A stretch of DNA of 64,000 nucleotides from Bryobacterales bacterium (GCA_016716385.1 JADJWL010000004.1:248001-312000); one strand, 5' to 3'; shown: positions 15,288-23,982, counted from the first letter of the stretch. Made by a program: numbers and translations. Notes: generated by a model not told the origin, from the letters alone.

Positions 15288-16121
15288 CTACCGAGCGTCG
15301 TACGGCTTCAGGCGCCGCACCCAGACATTCCGGTACCGCGTCTTGGTGTCGTGATTCTGCAGCACCAGTGGCTCCTCGGCACCGTGAGGCTCGTAGGGCT
15401 TGATGATCTTGTGCGCCATCTGTCCGATGAACTCTTTGCGGTGGTGGACCAGGACCCCGTTGTGGAACACGGTCACGTTTGCCTTCTTCGCCACCGTGTT
15501 CCCCTCGAACCGCGGGGCTTCGAACACAATGTCGTAGGTCTGCCACTCGCCCGGCTTACGCGAGGCGTTCACCAGCGGGGGATACTGGCCGTAGATGGAA
15601 GCCGCCTGGCCATCTGCGTAGGTCGGATTCTCCCAGGAGTCGAGCACCTGGATTTCGTACCGGCCCATCAGGATCACGCCGCTGTTCCCGCGCCACTGTC
15701 CCGAGCCATCGATCTCCGGCGGCGCCGCCCATTCGACGTGCAACTGCATGTCGCCGAAACGCTCTTTTGTGCGCAAGTCGCCCGAACTGCCCGCGATCAG
15801 AAAGTAGCCGTTCTCCACCTTCCAGTTTGGGGGGCCGGTGCGTCCGGCGGTTTGCCGCTTGCCGACCTCCTCCCACTGCGACAGATCCTTGCCATCGAAC
15901 AGGACAATCGCGTCGGAAGGCGGCATACCCAACTGCGCGCCGGGTGTGACCACCGGCGGATGCGGGCGCTTGATATCATGGACGCGCCACGGTTGGCCGG
16001 GCAGAACCGGCGTGTCGTCGTAGCCAGGGGCGGAAGACCTCTGCTGTTTGCTGTCGCTGGCCAGCAGGAAGACGCAGGTCGCGGCGGCGATCACGATCAG
16101 AGACGCGGATCGAACGGACAT
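15288..16121 (-). CDS. DUF1080 (3-keto-disaccharide hydrolase-like) exported protein
   Basis: Exported protein of 277 residues with a hydrophobic signal (SLIVIAAATCVFLLAS). The body is a DUF1080 concanavalin-like beta-sandwich: ALFDGKDL-type start (IVLFDGKDLSQWEEVG), WKVENGYFLIAGSSGDLRT, SGVILMGRYEIQVLDSW and a C-terminal YRNVWVRRL strand. Some DUF1080 proteins have been characterised as 3-keto-glycoside hydrolases or lyases; others are sugar-binding. The DxWxN-like IQVLDSWENPTY segment is intact. First gene of an operon with the downstream 191-residue exported protein. A second DUF1080 protein of the window (38520-39158) is a distant paralogue. Confidence 0.85.
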   Translation of the reverse strand: MSVRSASLIVIAAATCVFLLASDSKQQRSSAPGYDDTPVLPGQPWRVHDIKRPHPPVVTPGAQLGMPPSDAIVLFDGKDLSQWEEVGKRQTAGRTGPPNWKVENGYFLIAGSSGDLRTKERFGDMQLHVEWAAPPEIDGSGQWRGNSGVILMGRYEIQVLDSWENPTYADGQAASIYGQYPPLVNASRKPGEWQTYDIVFEAPRFEGNTVAKKANVTVFHNGVLVHHRKEFIGQMAHKIIKPYEPHGAEEPLVLQNHDTKTRYRNVWVRRLKPYDAR

Positions 16122-16142
16122 AGTATCCGTCAGGATACTGCA

Positions 16143-18488
16143 TTACGGGGTCGCGTTGATCGAGAAGGCGAGCCCCGCATCGCCAGCCCAGGCGTGGAAG
16201 GTTTGCACTCCGGCCTCGGGACCGAGGGTCAGCGTGACCCGGTAGACGCCCGGGAAGAAGCGATCGATTGGAAGAATCTCGCTCACCGAGCCTCCACCCG
16301 AGGCGGCAGAAACGGTGAGCGGCGTATCCGCCATCGGCGTGCCATTGGAATCGACGACCTTCAGGAACGCCTGTACCGTGGCGCCGGGGCGCGCCGACTC
16401 GGGCCGGAACGCCACGGAGACGGCTCCGGGAACCCCGGTTGGGACGGCGTACCAGTAAGGGACCCGCGCTTCCGTGCCGGCGGCATCGTCGGCGAAGATC
16501 ACGTAGCCCTGGTAGCTCCCAGGCGGCAGATCAGAGTCAAAGAAAAGCTCGAGTTCCGCTGTCTCTCCGGGATTCAAGCTGATACGATCGCGGCTCGGGA
16601 CCAGCGGCGGTCCCTCGCCAAGCGCCCACACCGTGATGCGGTATTCTGAGGCATCTTCGCCGAGGTGGGTCAGGCGTAGTGGGCCGGGGGCTTCGCTGAG
16701 ATTAAGCGAAAGCGGCTCGGCGGCGAGCGTCGCCCGCAGCGCGGCATCGACCTGCAGCAGACCGGCCCCGGACTCGATCACCATCGCCGGGTACGGCGTG
16801 GCGGAGTTGACGAGCAACGAACGGTACTGCGCCGAGGTGAGCCCCGGCCGCGCGGCGCGCAGGACCGCCACGGCTCCGGCCACCAGCGGCGCCGAGAAGC
16901 TTGTTCCCTGGACGCTGCGGTACCCGGAAGCGCTGAACACGCTGCCCGAGGGCGTGCCACGCTGCGTTGCGGTATAGAGATTCGTCCCGGCAGCCAGCAC
17001 GTCCGGCTTCACGCCGCCGTCGACGTTCGGGCCGATCGCCGAAAACGATGGGACAGGATAAGGCAGAGCCGGGACCGGTCCCTGGGTGAAGCGGAGAGTC
17101 ACGTCGAATTCGCCCTCATCCGCAAGACGGGTCTGCAAAGCCAAGCCATCGTCACGGCCGATCATCTGTGCCGGGAGGGTCGCGGACCCTGCCGCCATGA
17201 TCACCACCGCGCGCTCGTCGGTGAACACCAGTCCCGCGACCGCGCCCGCCGCGGCGGCGTTGTTTAGTTTGTCTTCGAAGGTGCAGATTCCCCGCTCGAT
17301 CAAGGCTACCGCTCCCGCGAGAGTGCCCGGCGGCAGGGCTGTACACCCGAGTCCGGCATCCCGGAGCGGTCCCGTCACGGGTTCGTCCGGCGCCGGGCCG
17401 TCCCCTGGAGTTGCGACGTAGACATCTTCGCCGGCAATGGCAGCCGTCGCGAACCGGCGCTGGTTAGCCGACGAGCCAACCGAGAGAGCCGCTGGCGTCG
17501 TCGCCGGAGAAGCGACCGAATTGCGTCCTGGACCGGTATTCCCCGCCGACACGACCACGACCACTCCCAGCGCCGAAGCTGTTTCGATCGCCTGACCTTC
17601 CACATCGCGGTCCAGGCGGGGAGCGAGACTCGATCCAAAACTCATGTTCACCACGTCCATGCCATCGGCGACGGCGTCATCAAGCGCCTTCAGAATCAAG
17701 TCGGACGTGGTGCCGTCATTGATGCCGGTGGAGCCGAAGATCCGGTAGTTGCCCAGAAATGCCCGGGGGGCGACACCGGTGATCGTAGCGAGCGGGCCCC
17801 GATTCGATACCCCCGCAGCCGCCATCGCGACCGCCGTGCCGTGCCCCGATGCGTCGCGGGCCGACGGGTCAGGCTCGGGGTTCCGGAACAGCGGCGCATA
17901 GCTGCGCGCCACGATGACCTTCCCGTTGACATGCTCCCGGTCCGGGTCGCCCGTCACGATCGGATACCCTTCGGGAGGCGTCAGTTCCGTATCTTGCAGG
18001 CCGGGGTGCGTGATATCGATGCCGGAGTCGATGATGGCGATCTTGACGCCCCGTCCGGCTTCGGTTTCGCCCACACGCGCCCACGCCTCGGGGACCCTGT
18101 GCAGGTCCAGCGCCGCGTCCAGCGTGGGGAAGAACTCCCGCACGGGATAGACGGCCCGCACGCCCGGCAGCGCTTCGAGCAACGCGGGAGCCGAGGCGGT
18201 CTCGACGATCAGCGCGTTGGCGACCGTCTCAACGCTCGCCAGCACCGTGGCGCCTGCCGCGGCCAGCAGACCGCGCAGCGCCGCCTGGGCCGTCCGGACG
18301 CGCTGGCGCTGATCGCCTGCCGCAGCCGTCCGCAGCGCCTGTGCCTTCTCCCCGCGCGCCGCCAGCACTGCCGCCACCGGAGGTTCGTCGAGCGCCACGA
18401 TGTAGCGGTCCGGAACGAACTGCGTCCAGCCGGTCAGCGCGAACGCAATTCCCAGGACCGCCGCGCGGCCGAGTCTTCCGTATCTCAT
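16143..18488 (-). CDS. Secreted subtilisin-like (S8) serine protease with PA domain insert
   Basis: Exported protease of 781 residues. After the signal peptide comes an I9-like propeptide region (to about 120). The S8 catalytic domain has Asp154 (IAIIDSGID), His216 (SGHGTAVA) and Ser530 (GTSFSAPLVAG). A protease-associated (PA) domain is inserted at about 355-470, as in lactocepin/C5a-peptidase-type subtilases. The C-terminal 200 residues are Ig/Fn3-like beta modules. It lies 35 bases downstream of a longer paralogue in the same orientation, with the same domain order and shared wording (IARSYAP.. versus VARSYVF; FLGNYRIFGS versus YLGNYKIFGS), indicating tandem duplication. All three catalytic residues are intact. 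Confidence 0.92.
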   Translation of the reverse strand: MRYGRLGRAAVLGIAFALTGWTQFVPDRYIVALDEPPVAAVLAARGEKAQALRTAAAGDQRQRVRTAQAALRGLLAAAGATVLASVETVANALIVETASAPALLEALPGVRAVYPVREFFPTLDAALDLHRVPEAWARVGETEAGRGVKIAIIDSGIDITHPGLQDTELTPPEGYPIVTGDPDREHVNGKVIVARSYAPLFRNPEPDPSARDASGHGTAVAMAAAGVSNRGPLATITGVAPRAFLGNYRIFGSTGINDGTTSDLILKALDDAVADGMDVVNMSFGSSLAPRLDRDVEGQAIETASALGVVVVVSAGNTGPGRNSVASPATTPAALSVGSSANQRRFATAAIAGEDVYVATPGDGPAPDEPVTGPLRDAGLGCTALPPGTLAGAVALIERGICTFEDKLNNAAAAGAVAGLVFTDERAVVIMAAGSATLPAQMIGRDDGLALQTRLADEGEFDVTLRFTQGPVPALPYPVPSFSAIGPNVDGGVKPDVLAAGTNLYTATQRGTPSGSVFSASGYRSVQGTSFSAPLVAGAVAVLRAARPGLTSAQYRSLLVNSATPYPAMVIESGAGLLQVDAALRATLAAEPLSLNLSEAPGPLRLTHLGEDASEYRITVWALGEGPPLVPSRDRISLNPGETAELELFFDSDLPPGSYQGYVIFADDAAGTEARVPYWYAVPTGVPGAVSVAFRPESARPGATVQAFLKVVDSNGTPMADTPLTVSAASGGGSVSEILPIDRFFPGVYRVTLTLGPEAGVQTFHAWAGDAGLAFSINATP

Positions 18489-18523
18489 GACCTATTCCAG
18501 TATCTATCGGACTACCGCCTCAT

Positions 18524-21500
18524 TTACTCCACGTAAAGGCTCGCGACCTTCGATTGGATGCCGCGCACCGTCAGGACGACGGGTTGCAGTCCCGAGGGCG
18601 CGTCCTGCGGCACCACGACGTTTACCTGGTACAGGCCCACGTTGAGCGGCGCAAGCCCGCTGAACAGCACCTGGGCCGGCCGGCCGCCGACCGTGACCGA
18701 GACCGGGTCCTGAACCTCCGCAAACGGACTGGCCGGGGTTGGCTCGCCGGACGCTGGGCGGTTGGTCACCGCCCCAAGACCGTTGGCGAACAACTGCACC
18801 GCCTGGCCCCGGCGGGCACGGTTTGCTTCCGTCAGCAGGCGGAAATTCCCGTCGAGGCCCGCGATCAGCCTACGGCCGCTGTCCGGGTCGGTGAACTCAA
18901 AGAACGCCGGTGACGCGGCGCTGAGCGGGATCTGGAACACGGCGCTGGAGTCGTTGCCTCCGGGGCCCACGCTGACCTTCATCAGGACGACATTGAATCC
19001 CTCGAATTCCCAGGGGATCTGCACATTAATCTGGTTCGGACTGACGAAATGCAGCCGTCCCGGCAGCGAGAGCGGGGTGGTCGCCGAGTCAAAGCTGACC
19101 GACACCCCGGCAAGGGAAACCGGGAGACTCGCTGTGCTCGCCGCGCGCAAGGCCGGAGCAAGCCCTTCGCCCTGGATCGTGATGTAAGAGCCCGGGGCCA
19201 AACCCTGCCCGGTCTCGAAGCTGGCTGCATTCACGATTCCGCCCGTCGCGATCGCCGGCCGCTGATAGGCACGGCCAAAGAAATCGATCGTCAGGCCGCC
19301 GACTTCGGCACTGAACTGTTGTTCGCCGATCTCCGGACCGAGCGTGACTTCCGCCGCCGCGATGCCGTACACATCGGTTTCCGGATCGAAGAAATCGATC
19401 CGCCCTCCGCCCACGATGCTCCGGAAACGCGATTGAACGCCTGTCACCGGAACGCCGCTGCGGTCCACGACCTTGGTTCCCATCAACCAGCCCTGCTCGT
19501 TGAGAATGCCACGGAAGCCGTCGCCCAGGACGGGCACCGCATCAGCCGCGATGTTGTCGCCCACCAGGTAGAGGAACGGCACGCGGAGATTGGTCGAAGG
19601 CCCGCGAATGATCAGGTAGCCCGAGTACGATCCAGGCGCCGGGCGGGTCCCCTGCAGCCGCACCGTGATCGTCTGCTGCTGCTCCGGGCCAAGCGTGGCA
19701 TTTGTGGGGGTGACCACCAATTGCGCCGCGGGATCGTTCTCCCGGCGGGAAACCTCAAAGTCGAACCGGGCCGGAGCCGGTCCGGTGTTCGTGAACGTCA
19801 GCGCCAGAGAGCGCGGCAGGCTCGCCTGCCCGATGATGCCGAACGACAGCGTGGCCGGTTCCACCGTCCCACGTGTGCTCAACGCGGCGTTGACGTCGAG
19901 TTTGCCCGCGCCGACAGCGGTCACCGGAGCTTCTGCGCCGTCCTCGCGCACTGTGCTGCTTGCCGTGTTGACGACGGCCGATTTCACCTGGCCCGCGCGG
20001 AAGTCGGGCCGCTGCTGCCAGACTAGAGCCGCCGCACCCGCCACCATCGGCGCGGAGAAACTGGTGCCCTGGACAGAAGTGAACCGCGTGCGGTCATAGA
20101 ACTCGCCGTTCGGATCGAGAACCTGGGTGGCTGCGTAGAGATCGGTGCCCACCGCGGCTACCTCCGGTTTGATCGGCGCCTCGCCCCGGCTCGTATCGCC
20201 CAGTGCCGGCCCGCGTGAGGAGAAAAAGGCCACCGTGTCGAACTCCGCATCGCGCCGGACGAGCGCCGGATCGAGCGTCACGCTGACCTGTCCGGACAGG
20301 TCCCGCAGCGCGAGCCCGTCGCTGTGCCCGACCAGCACCAGGGGAATGCCGGTCTCGGCCAGTTCTCTCGGAGGGAAGATTCCTTCGACGCCTTGGGCCT
20401 GGTAGACGATGACTCCGGTCGCGCCCGCGTTCTGCGCGTTCCGCACCTTTTCGGCAAATCCGCATTCGCCGCGTCGTACGAGCGCAATGGCGCCACTCAG
20501 GGTCCCGTTTCCGAGCGGGGCGCAAGCGAGTCCATCGTCTTCGAGCGCGGTGACGTCGCGCAGCGGGCCGGTCAGCGTTGGCTCCGGCTTCGGGCCGTTC
20601 CCGAACAGGGCGTCGAAGCGCCGCGTGTCGCCGCCGACACGAACGCTCGAGAAGTAGATGTGGCGGTTCGTCGTCGCGCCCACCGTGATCGCCGCCGGGG
20701 CCGTCCCTGGGGTGTGGATCGTGTTCAAAGCGGGGAAACGCAGGCCATAGTCGCCGTCGTTGCCAGCCGAGACCACGACGGCCATGCCGGACCGCATCGC
20801 CAGGTCGACTACTTCGGCCCGGATGTCGCAGGCCTCAAGAGCCCCGGATGCGTTGCGGCACTGGTCAAGGGGCCCATAGAGCGCCGGGCTGCCCAGCGAC
20901 AGGCTGACGATATCCATGCCGTCATCGAAGGCGTCCTCGATCGCCTCAATCAGCACCGACCCGAACGTGCTGTCGTTCACCCCTGGCGATCCGAAGATTT
21001 TATAATTTCCGAGGTAGGCGCGCGGGGCGACTCCGACAATGGTCGCGGCCGGACCCTGAACGCGCCGGCCCGCGGCGATCATCGCCGCCGCCGTCCCATG
21101 CCCTACTCGGTCGCGCGGTGTGTCGTCATCCGGCCGCGTAAACGCCGGATTCACGTCGAATCCCAACTGAAAGACGTAGCTACGCGCGACGATGATCTTG
21201 TTTGACGTGAAGGGCAGTTCCTCCGGCCGCCCGCGCGGATATCCCTGTGGCATCGGCAACGATGGATCCTGGAACGCCGGATGCTCGTGGTCAATGCCCG
21301 AATCGAGGATCCCGATGCGCATCCCGTTGCCGGCATTTTCCTCTCCTCCGACGAGCGACCAAGCCTCGCGCGCCAGCACGAGGTCGAGCGCGCCGTCGAG
21401 GTGGCGCTTGAGCGGCGGCAGGTACTCGACGCGTTTCACCCCGGACCATTGCGCGATCTCCCGGGCTTGTTCGCGGGTCATGCGCGCGAACACCGCGTTG

Positions 21501-21751
21501 GCGAGCCGGTGCGCACGTCCGGTGACGCGGATGTTCTGTTCGCCAAGCCGCGAGGCGAACCGCTCCTGCGTCGCAGCCAGCCGGGTCGCGGTGGCCTCGG
21601 CCGCCGCGGAGCGCGCGCCCTTGGCTCCGCCAGTCTGTTCGACCAGGGGAGCCTCTTCGAGCACGATCGCGTACTCGCCTCCTCCCGGTTGACCCGCCGC
21701 AACAATTGAGAAGAGGAGGAGGGAAAGGAGAACACGCCAGGGCCCGGGCAT
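18524..21751 (-). CDS. Secreted subtilisin-like (S8) protease with PA insert and TIGR03437 C-terminal domain
   Basis: Exported protease of about 1075 residues, upstream paralogue of the 781-residue protease. Signal peptide WRVLLSLLLFSIVAAGQ, propeptide, then catalytic motifs IGILDSGIDHEHP, VGHGTAAAMIAAG and GTSFSAPMVAGAA. A PA domain with CGFAEKVRNAQNAGATGVIVY lies between His and Ser. Fn3/Ig-like modules follow, and the last ~160 residues are a TIGR03437 domain (GGIVNAASFETGQGLAPGSY; AVQLFANGLGAVT). The frame is open far upstream; the chosen ATG directly precedes the signal peptide and avoids overlap with the divergent small gene. The paralogue lacks the TIGR03437 module, so the domain was gained or lost after duplication. 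Confidence 0.9.
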   Translation of the reverse strand: MPGPWRVLLSLLLFSIVAAGQPGGGEYAIVLEEAPLVEQTGGAKGARSAAAEATATRLAATQERFASRLGEQNIRVTGRAHRLANAVFARMTREQAREIAQWSGVKRVEYLPPLKRHLDGALDLVLAREAWSLVGGEENAGNGMRIGILDSGIDHEHPAFQDPSLPMPQGYPRGRPEELPFTSNKIIVARSYVFQLGFDVNPAFTRPDDDTPRDRVGHGTAAAMIAAGRRVQGPAATIVGVAPRAYLGNYKIFGSPGVNDSTFGSVLIEAIEDAFDDGMDIVSLSLGSPALYGPLDQCRNASGALEACDIRAEVVDLAMRSGMAVVVSAGNDGDYGLRFPALNTIHTPGTAPAAITVGATTNRHIYFSSVRVGGDTRRFDALFGNGPKPEPTLTGPLRDVTALEDDGLACAPLGNGTLSGAIALVRRGECGFAEKVRNAQNAGATGVIVYQAQGVEGIFPPRELAETGIPLVLVGHSDGLALRDLSGQVSVTLDPALVRRDAEFDTVAFFSSRGPALGDTSRGEAPIKPEVAAVGTDLYAATQVLDPNGEFYDRTRFTSVQGTSFSAPMVAGAAALVWQQRPDFRAGQVKSAVVNTASSTVREDGAEAPVTAVGAGKLDVNAALSTRGTVEPATLSFGIIGQASLPRSLALTFTNTGPAPARFDFEVSRRENDPAAQLVVTPTNATLGPEQQQTITVRLQGTRPAPGSYSGYLIIRGPSTNLRVPFLYLVGDNIAADAVPVLGDGFRGILNEQGWLMGTKVVDRSGVPVTGVQSRFRSIVGGGRIDFFDPETDVYGIAAAEVTLGPEIGEQQFSAEVGGLTIDFFGRAYQRPAIATGGIVNAASFETGQGLAPGSYITIQGEGLAPALRAASTASLPVSLAGVSVSFDSATTPLSLPGRLHFVSPNQINVQIPWEFEGFNVVLMKVSVGPGGNDSSAVFQIPLSAASPAFFEFTDPDSGRRLIAGLDGNFRLLTEANRARRGQAVQLFANGLGAVTNRPASGEPTPASPFAEVQDPVSVTVGGRPAQVLFSGLAPLNVGLYQVNVVVPQDAPSGLQPVVLTVRGIQSKVASLYVE

Positions 21752-21845
21752 ACGTTTGCTGGACGCTTCCGGCCACCCGCCGGTTTCCCCTTGATTCGAC
21801 AGCGCGAAGCGAGGTCTGATATGCTCTAGAAGGAGCTTTATTCTC

Positions 21846-22070
21846 ATGGCTTTCAGTCCAGGTTCACAGGTCGAGCACGCGAAGTATGGGCTGGGCACTG
21901 TGATGTCCTCTTCCGAGGATCGCATGGTCATCAAGTTCGATGACCATGGCGAAAAGAAATTCGTGACGCCGATGGTTTCGTCGTCGTTGAAGAAAAGCGA
22001 CCGCCAGCCGCCCGCGGAGAAGAAGGCGTCCCGCCGCAAGGCTAAGGCAGTCCCAGCAGCGGCGGAGTAA
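21846..22070 (+). CDS. Stand-alone Tudor-like / PcrA-C-terminal-type small protein
   Basis: Basic 74-residue protein. Residues 1-45 (SPGSQVEHAKYGLGTVMSS ... VIKFDDHGEKKFV) resemble the Tudor-like domain at the C-terminus of UvrD/PcrA helicases and DUF3553-type proteins (VxHxxFGxGxV...F...G.KK). The tail is Lys/Arg/Ala-rich, suggesting nucleic-acid or RNA polymerase contact. The UvrD of this window ends in a comparable module (NHPKYGRGMI ... SFPGYGLKKI). A clear AAGGAG ribosome site precedes the ATG. A cold-shock-domain gene follows after 10 bases, so they are probably cotranscribed. The precise role is unknown. Confidence 0.7.
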   Translation: MAFSPGSQVEHAKYGLGTVMSSSEDRMVIKFDDHGEKKFVTPMVSSSLKKSDRQPPAEKKASRRKAKAVPAAAE

Positions 22071-22080
22071 CGCCGCAGAG

Positions 22081-22506
22081 GTGATATCGGTTTTGAACGC
22101 CAGACAGAAGCGCCTGTTCGAAGAAGCCCTCAAACGAAACCCCGACTTAAAAGTCCCCACCGAGCCCGCGCACTCGACAGAGGAATTGAGCGAAGAAGAT
22201 CTTGCCCTGGTCAAACAGGGCGTCGGAGACAAGACCGGCCGCAACGACGAGCCTGCCATGGCCGCCGATGGCGACGAATATGTCTCCGGTGAGTTGACGG
22301 GCCAGGTCGTGAAGTATTTCGACGACAAAGGATTCGGCTTCATCCGGCCGGATTCAGGCGGGCGCGACGTGTTCTTCCACGTCTCCCGGTTGACGGAAGG
22401 ATTTCCTACCGACCTTTCCCCGAACGTAAAGGTGGCCTATCAGATTGGCATGGACCGGACCGGCAAGATGGCCGCCAGCCAGTTGCGGATTCTGCCTTCG
22501 GCATAG
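22081..22506 (+). CDS. Cold-shock-domain protein with N-terminal extension
   Basis: RNA/ssDNA-binding protein of 141 residues. The C-terminal ~70 residues form a cold-shock domain: RNP1-like DKGFGFIRPD and RNP2-like DVFFHVSRL are both intact. Compared with ordinary 67-residue Csp proteins it has a ~70-residue acidic N-terminal extension (EEALKRNPDLKVP ... STEELSEEDLALV). The start is taken as GTG; a TTG four codons later is also possible, and no strong ribosome site is seen. It lies 10 bases behind the Tudor-like gene and probably shares its transcript. Confidence 0.85.
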   Translation: MISVLNARQKRLFEEALKRNPDLKVPTEPAHSTEELSEEDLALVKQGVGDKTGRNDEPAMAADGDEYVSGELTGQVVKYFDDKGFGFIRPDSGGRDVFFHVSRLTEGFPTDLSPNVKVAYQIGMDRTGKMAASQLRILPSA

Positions 22507-22560
22507 AGTTCGCGGCGCCAGTCCGCCCGCTTCGCCATACCGGGCCCGAAGTGTCTCCAT

Positions 22561-23814
22561 TCAAAACGACAGCGTCTGCAATACGTAGAAGAACCGGTTG
22601 TTGGCCCCGGGAATCGTGCGCCGCAGGTATTCGCCGGCGAATAGCTTGGCGACTCCCGCGCCGAGTTGCAGGCGGCCACGCTTGAACGACGCGTAGAAGT
22701 CCGCTTCGTGGCCGAGATGGCGTCCCGCATCTCCCAGCGGCGCGCGGGTGATCGGCCGTCCCGGACCCGCGTACAACGCGTCGCGGGGAGACGCCAGCCA
22801 CGAGTTGTTGTACATCACGGTCAACACTAGGCCGCGCGCCGGATGCACGTTCACCTGGCCGCGCAGGTTGTGAATGTTGCGCCAGCCGAACAGGTCGGCG
22901 CGGCCGAACTTGTCGTGGTTGGCCGGATACAACTGGTCGAAGGTGCCGCTGCGGGCTCCGCCCGGATCGTCGGTGCCCGAAGCGTACTTGTACTCGCTCG
23001 CCAAGTCCACCGGGACACGGCCCGGAATCCGGCGCGAAAGCCCCGAGAACCAAGCGTGCGCCCGGTGCGGTTTCCCGCCCTCGGAGCCGGTCTGGCCGAC
23101 TGTCTCGATTTCCAGACGCAGACCGGAGGGCAGCGGGCTGACCACCCGCGTCCCGAAGAGGTTGACGTGACGCCCGCCCGGCAGAGCAAACCCGCCGCGC
23201 CGGTTCTGGTCGTGGCGTAGCACGTAGATCTCGACCTCGCCGCCGCGGATCCAGTTTTCGAAGACGTTGTACGTTCCCCAGATCCGGTCATTCAGGTTCG
23301 GCCGGTTGAACACGGTGGGCAGCACCGGGACCACCGACAGGTGCAGGATCTCCCATTGCACGCCGGGCGTACGATAGCGCAGACTGACGGCATCGTACGT
23401 CCGGGCCACGTTTAGCCACTGGGGCGCGCCGATCAGGCGCGACTCGCCGTAGCGCGCCATGTGCCTGCCCACCCGGGCGCTGAACCCTCGCTCGCGGCCG
23501 GCGAAGAAGTCGGCATAGGCCTCCTGCAGATCGAGCGTGTCCCGCAGCGGCGCCGGCGCGTCTTCCCCGTAGAGCGGGACCCGTGCGTCCTGCGCCATCG
23601 CGGAGAACGTGAGCCACGGGGCGGCGCGCCATTCCGCGGCCAGCCGTGAGCGCAGCAGCAGATAGTTCCGGTCGGCTCCCGGCTGAAAGTTGATGCCGAT
23701 CCGGTCCTCGTAGCGGAGCGCGAATTCTCCGGAGAAGCGCAACGCACTGGGGCCCCCGTTTTGAGCGGGCAGGACGGTGGCGGCGGTGAGCAGGAGGACA
23801 AAAGACCGGAACAT
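22561..23814 (-). CDS. Alginate-export-family outer-membrane beta-barrel
   Basis: Outer-membrane porin-like protein of 417 residues. Signal peptide (FVLLLTAATVLPAQ) is followed by an Alginate_exp-type barrel: alternating strands such as FSGEFALRYEDRIG and LLLRSRLAAEWRAAPWLTF, DLQEAYADFF and RVGRHMARYGESRLIG, which is the family's hallmark region. It ends in a terminal Phe (VLQTLSF), as expected for a barrel recognised by BamA. In Pseudomonas AlgE exports alginate; in Acidobacteriota and Bacteroidota the family is broad and substrates are mostly unknown. It starts only 20 bases from the divergent his leader peptide, so the two promoters must overlap. Confidence 0.85.
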   Translation of the reverse strand: MFRSFVLLLTAATVLPAQNGGPSALRFSGEFALRYEDRIGINFQPGADRNYLLLRSRLAAEWRAAPWLTFSAMAQDARVPLYGEDAPAPLRDTLDLQEAYADFFAGRERGFSARVGRHMARYGESRLIGAPQWLNVARTYDAVSLRYRTPGVQWEILHLSVVPVLPTVFNRPNLNDRIWGTYNVFENWIRGGEVEIYVLRHDQNRRGGFALPGGRHVNLFGTRVVSPLPSGLRLEIETVGQTGSEGGKPHRAHAWFSGLSRRIPGRVPVDLASEYKYASGTDDPGGARSGTFDQLYPANHDKFGRADLFGWRNIHNLRGQVNVHPARGLVLTVMYNNSWLASPRDALYAGPGRPITRAPLGDAGRHLGHEADFYASFKRGRLQLGAGVAKLFAGEYLRRTIPGANNRFFYVLQTLSF

Positions 23815-23834
23815 CTGCTATGCTAAATCTTTCG

Positions 23835-23927
23835 ATGTTAGCAGCCTCCACCAACCGGCATTCTGCAATCCGGCGTCACCACCATCACGTGCACGGGCAT
23901 GCGCGCGGCCGGCGGGCGGAGCGGTAA
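23835..23927 (+). CDS. hisL: Histidine-rich leader peptide of the his operon
   Basis: A 30-codon ORF just upstream of hisI: ATG, TAA stop, with His at codons 9, 15, 16, 17, 18, 20 and 22. Four are consecutive and six of seven codons span 15-22. It is followed after 29 bases by an intrinsic terminator that precedes hisI. This is the classic arrangement of a his attenuator: a ribosome starved of His-tRNA would stall here. The peptide is otherwise Arg/Ala-rich and resembles no protein. No Shine-Dalgarno is seen; a TATGCT hexamer predicts a transcript start about 4 bases before the ATG, so translation may be nearly leaderless. Confidence 0.85.
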   Translation: MLAASTNRHSAIRRHHHHVHGHARGRRAER

Positions 23928-23982
23928 GTCCTCTTTCGCTTCTCACAGCAGCAACGCCCGCCGCTTCGGTGGCGGGTTTTTT
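23910..23982 (+). promoter_or_regulatory. his operon transcription attenuator (antiterminator/terminator pair)
   Basis: CGGCGGGCG (23910-23918), inside the 3' part of the leader ORF just after the His codons, is a perfect 9-base complement of CGCCCGCCG (23955-23963). The latter includes the 5' arm of the terminator stem. The two pairings are mutually exclusive. A ribosome stalled on the His run would leave the first segment free to form the antiterminator. A ribosome reaching the TAA at 23925 would cover it and let the terminator fold. Geometry matches class-I amino-acid attenuation; the mechanism is inferred from sequence only. Confidence 0.8.
23957..23982 (+). terminator. Intrinsic terminator of the his attenuator
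   Basis: CCCGCCGC, loop TTCG, GTGGCGGG: an 8-bp stem (one G-T pair) capped by a UUCG tetraloop and followed by six T residues. It ends 18 bases before the hisI ATG, so it would stop transcription before the structural genes. Confidence 0.93.

Noticed and set aside
21752..22039. N-terminal extension of the large subtilisin to the far upstream ATG
   Set aside because: The added 96 residues are antisense to the Tudor-like gene and would bury the signal peptide inside the protein.
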